Origin: Melieria omissa
Lineage: Eukaryota; Arthropoda; Insecta; Diptera; Ulidiidae
Direction: 5' to 3'
DNA: 64,000 nt
NCBI GenBank assembly: GCA_963971225.1
Contig: OZ020267.1
Coordinates: 149,881,927 to 149,945,926 of the forward strand
Below are positions 1-11,567 of this stretch, in pieces (within the stretch, counting starts at the first letter, position 1; each line of letters begins with the position of its first letter). The notes under the pieces are model-generated. The model worked only from the letters and a program-made list of their open reading frames with translations. It was not told the DNA's origin and searched no databases. The position numbers were made by a program, and so were the translations under genes.

Positions 1-194
1 CTGTGCGCCGGTTGCCGAATATTTAATTACATTGCACCGATCGGCAAACAAACCACGTAACGCTTCACTGTTACGTTGAGTTTTATGTAAATAAGTTTTA
101 CGGATGTTCAATTTTTTTAAGATTGACTTGCTTCTGTTTTGCCGCTACTTTTGCTCTCAAAATAATAAAAGCCAGCGGCGCTTGGTGCAGTAAA
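1..194. other. Non-coding leader of window
   Basis: AT-rich sequence without a supported reading frame. It leads into the minisatellite that starts near 195. Confidence 0.5.
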
Positions 195-970
195 TTCAAT
201 TTTATTGCCTTCAAGGAGTTGAAAAAAATCTTATAAACTCATATCATTTTTTTACACATTTTTTTAAATATTAATTTTTTAATTATTTGTAATTATTTAT
301 TAATTTTTATATTTTTATTGCCTTCAAGGAGCTGAAAAAAATTGTATAAACCTATGTAAACTTTTTACATTTTTTTATTTATTACTTTTTTATAATTTTA
401 TTGCCTTCAAGGAGTTGAAAAAACAATTTTTTACTTTTTTTACAAATTAATGTTTTAATTATTTTTTTTTTAATTATTTTTTTATAATTATACATTTTTT
501 ATATTTTTTTACATATTAATTTTAATTTTTATTAATTTTTATCATTTTATTGCCTTCAAGGAGTTGAAAAAAAAATCTTATAAAATCGTAAGCATTTTTG
601 AAATATTTTTACATATTAATTTTTTAATCATTTGTAATTATTTATTAATTATTTATCATTTTATTGCCTTCAAGGAGTTGAAAACCAAATTTTTAAAGTT
701 TTTTTACAAATTAATGTTTTAATTATTTGTATTTTTTTATTACTTTTTATAATTATAAATTTTTTACATATTAATTTTAATTTTTATTAATTTGTATAAT
801 TTTATTGCCTTCAAGGAGTTGAAATAAAAATCGTATAAACTCGTAAACATTTTTAAAATATTTGTACATATTAATTTTTTAATCATTTGTAATTATTTAT
901 TAACTTTTTATAATTTTATTGGCTTCAATAAGTTGAAAAAACATCTTAAAAACTCATTTAAATTAAAATT
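195..970. repeat. AT-rich minisatellite with a conserved TTGCCTTCAAGGAGTTGAAA core
   Basis: The core TTGCCTTCAAGGAGTTGAAA recurs at about 204, 318, 402, 549, 664 and 807, with a decayed copy near 918 (TTGGCTTCAATAAGTTGAAA). Copies are separated by roughly 85-145 bases of poly-T/poly-A sequence containing TTTTTACATATTAATTTT-like runs. This gives seven imperfect direct repeats. Only the short core is well conserved; the spacers vary in length. No reading frame is present. Confidence 0.85.
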
Positions 971-2829
971 TTTTTTTTAATATTAATGTTTTAATCATTT
1001 GTAGTTATTTATTGATTTCGTATAATTTTTAGTCAATTTTTTGTAATTTTGTATTTATTTATAAATTTTCAATTTTGAATTTGTCATATTTCTTCGCAAG
1101 TTTGTACAATAAGTAACAACAACAGTAACCTAAAAGTATGCAACAAAATCAATCAAGTTCACTAGATTGAAATCCTCACCTTTAGCAACACAACGCACTG
1201 GTTATGGCCTACTTTTAGGTGCCACTCCCATTCTGTACCAAACTCCACGCATTTAATTAGTTTTTCACACGCGCACACAAAATCAATGGCTGCCATTAGC
1301 CAAACGCGCAAATAATTGCAGACAACAACAACTAATTAATTCAGCTGAATGTTTTAAGTGTTAAAAATTCGAACGGCTACCATTAGAAAACAGCAGGAGG
1401 CAGCCAAACCCATTGTCGTTGTATCTATGCGCATCGCATTGCTGAGAGCCAACACAGCTGTTGCGTTGCGTCAGCATTTTTATTTCCTCCGCGCCATTAT
1501 TTTTCCTATCTCTTTTTTTTGTAAGATGCTGTAATTCATGCAAATACCCACCACTTACGCAAACAAATTAATTAAGCACAACGCTCGTGTTAGAGGCCAA
1601 ACAGGCACACAAAGGCCAAAGGATTTTGCAGGATTTGCGTAAGTTGTTTCTCTACGAATAGAGCAGCAAATTGCAGCGACACACACACACAGAGTGCAAA
1701 CAGTGCGCGACAGCCAGGCTGCTTAGTTTTTCATTTCGTTTTTGGTTTTTAATTTGTTTTAGTGACTTGAGAACCAATGCTGCTGTGTCTGTGTGGAATG
1801 AAATTGCAGAGCACTTGAAATCATTTGAACTAATTTAAAATAGCTGGGCAACACTAACTGCCTTCTTTGTATAACACAAGCAAAAAGTTTGTTGATGTAA
1901 AAGTTGTATTAAATAGAACAAACTAGTGTTATGAATAAAGCGCTACAAATCACTTTACAAAAACAACAAAATAAGTTATACTAAATGTAAGTTTAAGATT
2001 AGATTACAATATATAAAATCGTATTTCCTTCTAATAGGTTTTTGCACAGCTCAGAGCTGCGGCATGTTTGAGCTTTTTTCACGCTTAACACTTAATGAAT
2101 TTATTTGTTTCAGTTTTACTCTCCAACGCCAAGAATTTTCTTCACTGTAATAATTAGAAAAGCACGCTGCATAAATCTCTATAAAGTTCACTTCATTTAT
2201 GTTTGTGTTCTCTACTCTGTCCGTTTTTCTCTCTTTTTCTTTCTTCTTCATTTACGTCATCGCCCAATCGAGTTTGATTACTTTTACAGTTTTCTAAAGC
2301 ATTTTGTACTTTTTTCCTTTCACTAATCAGCCTCCAGACCACTCAAACGTCAGCTTTTCAAGAAATCTAAATTTGCAGTCAAATCAACAGGTTGGAGTAA
2401 GAAATTTTTACAACTAACTAAGTGCTCAGCCCCCGCACCTGAGCGCCAAGAACTTAATTTGTTTGCCAACATTATCAAACTCGGATTGAGAGCAACAACA
2501 ACAAGAAGGAATACAATAAGTGGAAATCTGTGTATGCGGCAAGTGCGGACAATTGGACACGTAAAAGTTTCTTAGAAGACAGTTGAGTCGAGTATGAGTG
2601 GTCGACGGCGCTCAAATGACTTTGAGAAATGTTTACAGTCCATACTTGAATGAAAATGGATGATGTACTTTATTGCAAAATATTTCTAATAGTCTGCGAG
2701 AAAGAAATAAATCAATCAGTGTTGATTTATTGAACAAAGTCTTTCAGTACCTCGAAGTGTTTTAAGGAACCTAAATTTTTGTACTTTGAACATAAAAATG
2801 TTCATTAATGCACTTAACTTCTGTTGAAA
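971..2829. other. Intergenic, no gene seen
   Basis: AT-rich sequence with a short CA run near 1680-1691. The only open frames are 60-73 codons, overlap on both strands and have no recognisable motif. Nothing else is supported. Confidence 0.5.
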
Positions 2830-3115
2830 CTATATAAAAAATATTGATTTATTGAAATATTGAAATATTGATTTATTGTAATATTGATTTATTGATTTAT
2901 TTTATATTGAAATATTGATATATTGAAATATTGATATATTGAAACATAGATATATTGAAATATTGATTTATTGAAATATTGATATATTTGAATATTGATT
3001 TATTGAAATATTGATGTATTGAAATATTGATTAATTGAAATATTGATTTATTGATATATTGATTTATTGAAATAATGATTTATTGAAATAATGATTTATT
3101 GAAATATTGATTTAT
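2830..3115. repeat. Microsatellite-like array of ATTGATTTATTGAAAT units
   Basis: About 280 bases consist of alternating ATTGATTTATTG and AAATATTG blocks (period about 9 or 18 with slippage). The array lies inside a larger degenerate repeat: GATTTATTGAACAAAGT occurs on its left near 2723 and on its right near 3187 and 3415. The array probably expanded from the GATTTATTGAA motif of that larger unit; this is inference. Confidence 0.85.
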
Positions 3116-3450
3116 TTTTTAAATAAAATAAAAATTTTCGTAACTCAGGTCTACTTTCATTGTTTATAAAGAAGTAACTAAGCATTGATTTATTGAACAA
3201 AGTCTCGAAGTCATCAAAGTGCTTCATCGAGGAGCTTTAAATTGTGTTCTACCAACATTTTCGTAACCGAATTGAATGTCCGTTGTTTTCAGAGATTTGT
3301 TGAACAGCATCTTGTACCTCAAAGTTTCTCATCGAGAAGCCTTAAAATGTGCAAGCAAACACTTTCGTAACACAACTCCTCTTCACTTGTTTCAAGAGAA
3401 GTAACTAAACACTGATTTATTGAACAAAGTTTCACTGCATCAAAATTAAA
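3116..3450. repeat. Degenerate ~228-bp direct repeat
   Basis: GAAGTAACTAAGCATTGATT near 3171 and GAAGTAACTAAACACTGATT near 3399 are each followed by TATTGAACAAAGT. Between them lie further related pieces, such as CTCATCGAGAAGCC-like and CATTTTCGTAAC/CACTTTCGTAAC motifs. The units are diverged and I see no coding function. Confidence 0.6.
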
Positions 3451-4622
3451 TTAGAATTCATTTTCCTGAATAAACTCTACACACCCTGTAAACGATAACC
3501 CAAGTCACCCTAAGCGTCTTTATTCATTTCCTCAAATACCCTTTTGAAAATCCATAAAACACAATGAGAATAAAAGTAGCCAAAAACTTTCTTTGATTTC
3601 ATTCACAAACATAGCAAAAGTCAACAGTATTTTCAGGCAATCAATGTTTGTTTTTGTATTGTTGCTTTATATAGAAATGCGTATATACGCCAAACAGCTG
3701 CTTGAATGTCAAAAATAGCAAAAGTTGTATAGTTTTATGGCAGCGATTATTTTTGCATAATAAAAGTGACGACCCCATGTCAACAGAACTTTGTAACTTT
3801 AGCTTTCATATTGACGTCAATTGTAGCAACAAATTGCAGTTACAACGGCATCAAAAACTCGCCAACACTTTTATTGTTCCGCAGGCTGCTGTGAATGGGT
3901 TCGGATTGCTGAAATAATTTTATACGCGCATTGTCATGATTGCCGCAGCTGATGGCGATGTGGCGCAAAACAACAACAACAAAAACAATGTCATTGGAAA
4001 CATGCTGACCATATGGTGAGCTGAATGTTGCTACAGCGTTGAATGTTGTTAAAGCGTTGTTGCTAAAAATGCACTTCAAGTTGCTGCCAACAAAATGCAA
4101 AGAAATGATAAATATGGATGATGGTTGCATGACGAATGAATTGTAATGTGTGTATGTATGTGTGTGTGTGACAGCTAACAATGAGGGATCATTGCTGTCA
4201 ATACATTGAAATTTTCAATTTGTTACAAGTGGCAAATCGGCTCGAAACAGAATCGTGTTGGTGTTAAGGATGGTTTTGATGATTGTCTGCTGTTTGTCTG
4301 TACCTGTGTGTGTGTGTGAGTGCGCCTAATTAGCGTTCGTTTTGCATGTGTTCAACGGGGAAATACTTTGCGGTGACCTTGAAGCACATCAGAAGACTTG
4401 ACTTGTTAGGCATTTAACAAAAAGTATTTTATTATAACTGATTTTTATTGGATCCTTTAGAAGATAAGTAATGCGACATTTTAGAGGTTTGTAGGTTAAT
4501 TCTTCTACTTGAAAGGAAGTCATAAAAAAGTTATTTGAACCAACATTCAACTGTCTGAAGTAATGATCCCTTGCCATGAACTTTAAACTTAAAATTTTTA
4601 TACAATTTTTATAGAATTGTTA
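3451..4622. other. Intergenic, no gene seen
   Basis: Contains short TG runs near 4147-4170 and 4305-4318. The open frames, up to 113 codons on the minus strand, are low-complexity or overlap one another and show no domain. Confidence 0.45.
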
Positions 4623-5230
4623 AGCTACGTATACACTGTAGAGAAATATACTGAGAGCTAGAGAAAAATCTCGCCTAGAGAAGTCTATACACTCAGTAGA
4701 GCTCTCCACGAGAGCTCGTCACAGTCTCTACCCGAGATTTTTTAGTCGAGAGTTTTTCGTAGTGTAGACACTTTTTTCATTGGCTCTACGAGAACTCTAG
4801 CTCTATTGAACACGTTCAATAGAGTTTAGAACTCTCGCATGCAGGTTTTTTTGTTTATATGAATGCATAGTAGAGAATTTCACGATTTATGAATGTTTTT
4901 GAAGTGTGGTTTTAACTGAAGATGTTAATGAGTTTTTAAGAGCAACAAAATATCCACCACACAAACAATAACGAATAACGCAATGGCATCAGCGCCGAAG
5001 AAAAAACGTTTCAACTGCTTTCGATGTTCGAGTCAAGGGTCCAGTGGACCCTACGCAAACCAGTAAATGTTGTCCGGGCCCATTACATTGCTTTCCCGTA
5101 TTAACCTGTTTGAACCTATGAAAATTTTATTTAATAAACTTTAACGTTAATTTTAACGTTTACATACATGTATGTAAAGAATTGTTAAATAACATGAATA
5201 AAAAAGAGTTTACATATTGATTAGTTACAG

Positions 5231-5491
5231 TTGGAAATTGACGAAAAATGTAACATTGGCGTAAAAGAAGTGGCCGCAAAGTGGTACAATCTGCGGTGCC
5301 TATATAACAGCGAAGTGAGAAAAATCAAACAAAAGAAAAGTGGGTCTGGTTCTGGCGAGTTGTATGTTTCCCGTTGGGTGTTATTCATTGCTTTCAATTT
5401 TGTATCAAAAGCTGGGTCCTGTAACACGATAGTAAAAGTAATTTATTTTATTTATTTAAATGCATACATTTACCGGACAAAACGCATATAA
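5231..5491 (+). pseudogene. MADF-domain-like fragment of the Harbinger element
   Basis: The frame contains GVKEVAAKWYNLRCLYNSEV followed by RKIKQKKSGSGSGELYVSRW. This resembles the second half of a MADF (Myb/SANT-like) DNA-binding domain, with the Val-x-x-Lys-Trp-x-x-Leu-Arg core and the basic Gly/Ser linker. PIF/Harbinger elements commonly encode such a protein beside the transposase. The first helix is missing from the open frame; a possible splice acceptor (GATTAGTTACAG) lies directly before it. After the linker the frame degenerates. It is a remnant gene, not host coding sequence. The family call rests on motif resemblance only. Confidence 0.55.
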
Positions 5492-5848
5492 ACAAAGAGT
5501 CTAAATACGCGCGTATTGCCATGGAATTTCCCATTCTAAGCTCAAAAAATATTCTTCTCAAAAAATATTTTGAACGTATTTTGCATCTGCGGACGTTTTC
5601 CCATGGTTCCCTCTGTGCATTAGTGGTATTTTTTCATTGACTTCTTTTCGCCAACTACGAAAACACGCATTACATTTAGAAATCTTTCAAAACATGTACT
5701 ATGTATGTACTATATTTACCTGTAGCAAGAAATCGCAAAGTCACTGCCAACATTTCTCCTGCAGGAATTGCTTTGCGCAAATGTGTGTCTTTTTTTACGA
5801 TTACCGGGGCCACTATTTGTAGCCATGCTTCAAAATTTGTGGATGACA

Positions 5849-6055
5849 TTAAAAAAAAATTGGCATACGCCGCTGCATCACTCTTTTATAATTCACCAAG
5901 TAGCTCCCGATAAACACCCGCACTCTGCCGTTTCGCGATCCAATTTCGCACCCAACATTCCCGACTCTTTTTTTTGAATTCTTCTTCAAATAAACTACAA
6001 CTGCAGCTGTTGCTTGCTTCTGGCGCGCACTCATTTTTCCGAATTTCGTTCGCAA
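5849..6055 (-). pseudogene. Possible N-terminus of the Harbinger transposase
   Basis: A minus-strand open frame of 68 residues starts near the right terminal repeat and reads MRTKFGKMSARQKQATAAVV followed by a Lys/Arg-rich stretch and a Tyr-containing segment. Its size, basic character and position resemble the start of PIF/Harbinger nucleases. No DDE motif follows. It would run toward the MADF-like fragment, an arrangement seen in some PIF elements. The evidence is weak. Confidence 0.3.
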
Positions 6056-6309
6056 GAATAAAAATTTGCTCTACAGCTCTAGCCGAGAGAAAAAATTTTC
6101 ATAGTGTATACGTCGAATAGAGTTCATCGTTGTATAGAGTTTATCAAACTCTACGTAGAGTCAAATCTCTAGTAGAGATCCTCTATAGTGTAAACACATT
6201 TGATAGACGAGAGTTCGAGAGTAGATAGAGCTCTACCGAAATTTCTCTACAGTGTACATGCAGCTTTAGAATTTCTTATGTGAAAGCCAAAGTGAGTGAA
6301 TGAATAAAT

Positions 6310-6565
6310 AAATGAATGAATAAAATAAAATAAAATAAAATAAAATAAAATAAAATAAAATAAAACAAAATAAAATAATATAAAATAAAAATAAAATAAA
6401 ATAAAAAAATAAAATTAAATAAAATAAAATAAAATGAGATAAAATAAAATAAAATAAAATAAAATAAAATAAAATAAAATAAAATAAAAAAATAAAATAA
6501 AATAAAATGAGATAAAATAAAATAAAATAAAATAAAATAAAATAAAATAAAATAAAATCACATCA
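6310..6565. repeat. (TAAAA)n microsatellite
   Basis: About 250 bases of almost pure AAAAT pentamers with rare interruptions (GAGAT twice, ATAAT, CAAAA). Two ~100-base blocks around the repeated AAAATGAGATAAAAT interruption look like a local duplication. It starts about 45 bases after the right end of the Harbinger element. Confidence 0.95.
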
Positions 6566-6796
6566 AATCAAATCAAATAAATAACATTTCTAATGTCAAA
6601 CAGCGCTCCAGTGACATTCACACCAACACGCCTGAGTTTTCACTGTTGAAAGCCCCTTGGGGCTTTCATCAAGCGCTAACGGTATAATAGGACACCATAA
6701 AAACCACATTTCTTACAAAACAAACTAATACATACAAACGAATACATTTCGAATGCATGTCAGAAACAGCCACAACCTGGTTATGTTACTTTCATA

Positions 6797-8433
6797 CAGT
6801 GCCTCACAAAAGTATTCGGAATTTCAATTTTTCTGAAAGATAATCAAAATATCTATCTTTAATCTAAATTATTATGTATAAAAGGTATTCATATCTTTTG
6901 ATTGGTTCATTACCTTTCATTTTGCAATAAAATTTCATTTGAATTTGGATACAATGTCTTTACACTTGATTATAAACAGAAATACAACATAATGAACTTC
7001 ACAAAAGTATTCGTAATTCCCCAATCATGGTATCCCTTGCGAAAATGCCGTCATGTTGTCAAACTGATTTTGCCGTTATTAAGATTTTCATTCCATTGAG
7101 CAGTAAAGTTTGACAAGTGTGCTTGTTTTTTGTTTGCATTACAAATTTTATTGACCAAATGGGCAGATAATCTAAAGAAACCACTTTGGAGGACAGAAAA
7201 ACTATCTAAAACCTACGAGATGAAGGAAAAACTCTCAAAGAGATTTCGAAATCTACGAAGAGAAGTATATCTACCATCCACAGCATTCTGCAAAGAAATT
7301 CACTTAAGCTGGGTCAAAGATGTGGCAGACCTCTAAAACTAAAGCCCCGCGATAAAGTTGTTACCATTAGGCAAATCAAGGCACAACCACGAAATCCTGC
7401 TCCAGAAATCAATAGAAGTCTCGCTGAATACAGGGGAGTCCACGTCAGTAATGAAACCGTACGCAGAACTCTGCGAGCTGCTGGTTACAACGGACGAACC
7501 CCACGTATCAAATCCCTTATCAGTGCGAAGAACCGGAAGAAGCGTTTAGAGTTCGCGCAGAAGTACAAAAACCATGGAATTGAGTTTTGGGCCAAAGTAA
7601 TATTTAGCGATGAAACCAAATTTAACATTTTGTACCTGATTGTGGAAATAAATTATGGCGGAAAAAAATATGGAAATGGATCCCAAAAACACATGCTCTT
7701 CGGTTAAGCACGCTGGTGGTAACGCAATGTTGTGGGGGTGTCTCGGTCTCAATGGCGTTCGCAATATACAGTTTATAAATGATACTATGGATCATCGTCT
7801 ATATATCCAAATATTAAAAGATAATTTACAAGCCAGCGCTGAAAAATTAGGAGTTTTGGATGATTTTGTGTTTCAGCAAGACAATGATCCGAAGCATACG
7901 GCTCGTAACACGAGTCTTTGGTTCCTTTACAACAATATAAAGTTGCTGGAAACACCACCGCAGTCGCCGGATCTCAACCCTATTGAGCATATATGGGCAG
8001 ATATAGAACGATCGATCCGAAAATGTCACATAACTTCAAAAGACAGTTTAATGGATGTTATAGTTAAAGAATGGACCAATATTTCCCCTGAAAGAGCCCA
8101 AAAACTGATTGCATCCATGCCAAACCGCTTGAAGGAAGTTATAAGGATGAAAGCATATGCAACTCGTTACTAATTCGATACGTTTCTTGTATATATAACT
8201 TAAATATTTTCTCTTCCGAATATTTTTGTGACTTAAGTTTTGCTATGTTTTTTGTTAAAGAGTTTTTTGCCAAAATTGTTGTTAAAATTAAAATATGTGT
8301 TGGTGTTAAAATAAAAAGCAATGTCTATTTATACAATTTACATGGTTTTCAATCATAATTTTTTGCTATTTATAACTTTTTTTCTCAAATCATTCTGCAA
8401 ATATTGAATTCCGAATACTTTTGTGAGGCACTG
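6797..8433 (+). mobile_element. Tc1-like transposon (DD34E) with IR/DR ends, decayed
   Basis: The 27-bp terminal inverted repeats are perfect and begin CAGTGCCTCACAAAAGTATT. TA dinucleotides at 6795-6796 and 8434-8435 are the Tc1/mariner target duplication. A second copy of the CACAAAAGTATTCG motif lies about 200 bases inside the left end (near 7003), with a matching inverted copy near 8213-8233, so the element has the two-site-per-end (IR/DR) layout. At 1,637 bp it is close to full length for Tc1 elements. The transposase is broken into frames. Confidence 0.92.
7190..8173 (+). pseudogene. Tc1-like DD34E transposase, frameshifted
   Basis: The HTH/linker part lies near 7340-7630 and includes VVTIRQIKAQPRNPAPEINR and, at its end, the first catalytic region FSDETKF. 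A shift of frame near 7620-7660 separates it from a 172-codon open part ending at 8173. That part carries the second Asp in FQQDNDPKHTAR and the Glu in SPDLNPIEHIW. I count 34 residues between them, hence DD34E. Further breaks occur in the first third (stop near 7334). The protein would cut and paste the element, but this copy cannot make it intact. Confidence 0.85.
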
Positions 8434-8435
8434 TA

Positions 8436-9608
8436 TATTAAAAAAAAAACATTAACTTTTCATTATGTACATTTTCAAGACACGCTTTTGACATGCCATT
8501 TCAATTAAGCCCAAAATCTTTTGAAAAATAAAAAATGTCTAAAAATAAACATTAAATTGACACACCGACACCTCAAAAACAAACCCAATGCGGCACAGAT
8601 GCGTGTTAGGGGCCACCAACACATGGCGCGCCCACAAAAAGCGATCCTTTTTCAACATATTACATGTACACACATACATACAAACAAACAAAACAAACAT
8701 TTGAATGGTGCACGTGCGCTTGCAACAAATGCGCATAAATTTGTGTTCGCCACCACAAACATTGCCAGCAGCACAGACAAAAATTACACATTATCCACAC
8801 TTTGCTGTCAATACTCACTGCGACGCACATAGCGTAGGGTTGCCCTGGCAGCCCTGTCAACGCATTTCGTTTGTTCCATTTGCCAGCACACACGACCGCA
8901 GTGACAACTGCGCTAACAAGGCTTACGCAACACAACACAACAACTTTTTTTGTTTTGGGTTATTTTTTTTTTTCGGTGTGGTTTCGTTTATTATTGTGGC
9001 AACGCGTACGTGCGACTGAAGCAAAGTTTCACTTTTCGTTTGGGCTATTTTTCAAACACGACTTTGTCATCGAATATGACACGTGTTGGTGTGTTTGTAG
9101 GTGTGTGTGTGCTTAGCAATAACATCAACAACAACAACAAGAAAAAATCCCCACAACAATGAACCAGGATATGGTCACTAAACTTAGTTTTACTACTACG
9201 CCCACACTTGTTTGCTCATATCCTACTTTTACTGTTATTTCGGACTAATTTGTGCGCATTGTTTGCGTTTCGATATTTGCACCGAGTGGCACTCAAACGT
9301 GTGTAATGGATTTGCTGATGAAGTAAATACTGGCGCAGCAGCAAATCGATTGATGACAATGAAAAAGCTATAAGAATCCCATTTCTTGTCTAAGAGGGGG
9401 AAATCTGTGATTTGGCTTGGTTCCATTTTGGTGAATGTGCTGGAAGCAGTTTGGGTGATGGAAAAGTCTTTTCAAAATGAAATGCACCACATGCTTAGTG
9501 CTAATAAATAGAAAATATTTTTAGTTTACGAACTGTATTATATTTTTAGGCTACTGCCACCTAGGCGACTGGAATCCTGTGGACTTTCTTTCATTTTGTT
9601 TTAAATAT
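8436..9608. other. Intergenic, no gene seen
   Basis: Several overlapping frames of 60-104 codons occur on both strands near 8520-9160 around poly-T and CA/AAC runs. None has a domain, a long unbroken length or neighbouring splice sites consistent with an exon. Confidence 0.45.
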
Positions 9609-9991
9609 TGTTACGAAAATGAGTTTCCCAAGGTTCGTTTGGATTGTGTTTGAAAATAAAACAACTTCAATTATTTAGCGCAAACCGTAGTCAGCAACTA
9701 ACAATCACTTTATTAACAGATTTACCCTTTTCTACTTTACACTTCTACTATTGCATGTTTCCCCTTTGCGTGCTCAACACAGACTCGACCCGTTGCGCTG
9801 CCACTGCTGCTTTTATACTAGTTTCCTTATCGCGCCCAAGTTCCTTGCACATTCCAGTTGTACTTTCTATCTCAATTGTTCTAGCAAAGCTGTACCAAAT
9901 TTGCCGTACTTCAAAGTGCATGCCTAAAAGTATGCTTGGAAAAGCATTCGTACATAGAAAAGCATTCAGCACAGAGCGCCTTATCGTTTCA
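9609..9991 (-). mobile_element. Solo LTR, family A (copy 1)
   Basis: Begins TGTTACGAAAAT and ends CGTTTCA, with ATAT at 9605-9608 and again at 9992-9995. That fits a 4-bp target duplication like those of Ty3/gypsy-group elements that favour TATA-like sites. It is about 85-90% similar by eye to 31832-32254 and in the same orientation. Read on the minus strand the element starts TGAAACGATAAGG and ends CGTAACA. The poly(A) signal region (rc of CTTTATTAACAG) lies near 9708. No internal retroelement genes are present. Confidence 0.78.
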
Positions 9992-9995
9992 ATAT

Positions 9996-10319
9996 CTTTG
10001 CGAACTTCAAATGTTTAAGAGCCTCGTGTTTGGTTTGTTATTAAATCATAAAAGACTTTGAAGGATCTTGTGCCCAACATTTTACTTCGTGATTAAACAA
10101 TTTAAAGAAGACCTGGCAAGAAGCTCCAAAATCGAACTCAGTATTTGAAAACATAAATTTTTGTGGGGTCATAATGCACTGAGACCAGTAATGAGTAATG
10201 AGGAGAACATGCCCAGACTTACCAGACTCACAGACTCAGATTGGCACTGGAAATCTATGTCTTCTATAACGGATCGGTTATAACACCTCTTATCACTAAC
10301 CAACTATCACATATTTTAT
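9996..10319. other. Spacer between solo LTR and 88-bp array
   Basis: Unique-looking AT-rich sequence without a supported frame. Confidence 0.4.
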
Positions 10320-11567
10320 GACACTTATCATCTTTCGTCCACCTCCTTTGGCTTTATCCATTATTATTTCTATCCTTTTTTGTTATCCCAGCACCTATAA
10401 CGTACTTCTTCTCTATCATCTTTCGTCCATCTCCTTTGGCTTTATCCATTATTATTTCTATCCTTCTCTCTTATCCCATCACCTATAACGTACTTCTTCT
10501 CTATCATCTTTCGTCCATCTCCTTTGGCTTTATCCATTATTATTTCCATCCTTTTCTCTTATCCTATCACCTATAACGTACTACTTCTCTATCATCTTTC
10601 GTCCATCTCGTTTACCTTTATCCATTATTATTTCTATCCTTCTCTCTTATCCCATCACCTATAACGTACTAGTTCTCTATCATCTTTCGTCCATCTCCTT
10701 TGGCTTTATCCATTATTATTTCCATCCTTTTCTCTTATCCTATCACCTATAACGTACTACTTCTCTATCATCTTTCGTCCATCTCGTTTACCTTTATCCA
10801 TTATTATTTCTATCCTTCTCTCTTATCCCATCACCTATAACGTACTAGTTCTCTATCATCTTTCGTCCATCTCCTTTGGCTTTATCCATTATTATTTCTA
10901 TCCTTTTCAGTTATCCCATCACCTATAACGTACTAGTTCTCTATCATCTTTCGTCCATCTCATTTGGCTTTATCCATTATTATTTCTACCCTTTTCTGTT
11001 ATCCCATCACATATAACGTACTAGTTCTCTATCATCTTTCGTCCATCTCATTTGGCTTTATCCATTATTATTTCTACCCTTTTCTGTTATCCCATCACAT
11101 ATAACGTACTAGTTCTCTATCATCTTTCGTCCATCTCCTTTACCTTTATCCATTATTATTTCTATCCTTTTCTCTTATCATATCACCTATAACGTACTAG
11201 TTCTCTATCATCTTTCGTCCATCTCCTTTGGCTTTATCCATTATTATTTCTATCCTTTTCAGTTATCCCATCACCTATAACGTACTAGTTCTCTATCATC
11301 TTTCGTCCATCTCATTTGGCTTTATCCATTATTATTTCTACCCTTTTCTGTTATCCCATCACATATAACGTACTACTTCTCTATCATCTTTCGTCAATCT
11401 CGTTTACCTTTATCCATTATTATTTCTACCCTTTTCTGTTATCCCATCACATATAACGTACTAGTTCTCTATCATCTTTCGTCCATCTCCTTTGGCTTTA
11501 TCCATTATTATTTTTATCCTTTTCTGTTATCCCATCACCTATAACGTACTACTTCTCTATCATCTTT
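10320..11567. repeat. Tandem array of 88-bp units, about 14 copies
   Basis: The motif TCATCTTTCGTCCATCTC starts at 10328, 10416, 10504, 10592 and onward every 88 bases to 11560, exactly 14 periods. Each unit also has TTATCCATTATTATTTCTA and ATAACGTACTA blocks. Variants alternate: CCTTTGGC-type units and GTTTACC-type units form a 176-bp pair repeated near 10504-10855, evidence of higher-order amplification. There is no coding frame and no spacer diversity of the CRISPR kind. Confidence 0.95.

Larger units (their letters stand above)
4623..6265. mobile_element. PIF/Harbinger-type DNA transposon, internally decayed
   Basis: The ends are inverted repeats matching at 22 of 25 positions (left starts AGCTACGTATACACTGTAGA, right reads AGCTGCATGTACACTGTAGA on the minus strand). 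Both sides carry a TTA triplet (4620-4622 and 6266-6268), the 3-bp target duplication typical of PIF/Harbinger. About 200 bases inside each end are rich in CTCTA/TAGAG motifs that can pair between arms. The interior keeps a MADF-like coding fragment on the plus strand (5231 on) and a possible transposase N-terminus on the minus strand (5849-6055). At 1.64 kb it is too short for an intact element, so the DDE nuclease is probably deleted. Confidence 0.75.

Noticed and set aside
10320..11567. Possible CRISPR-like array
   Set aside because: Units are contiguous 88-bp tandem repeats without unique spacers, in a eukaryotic genome.
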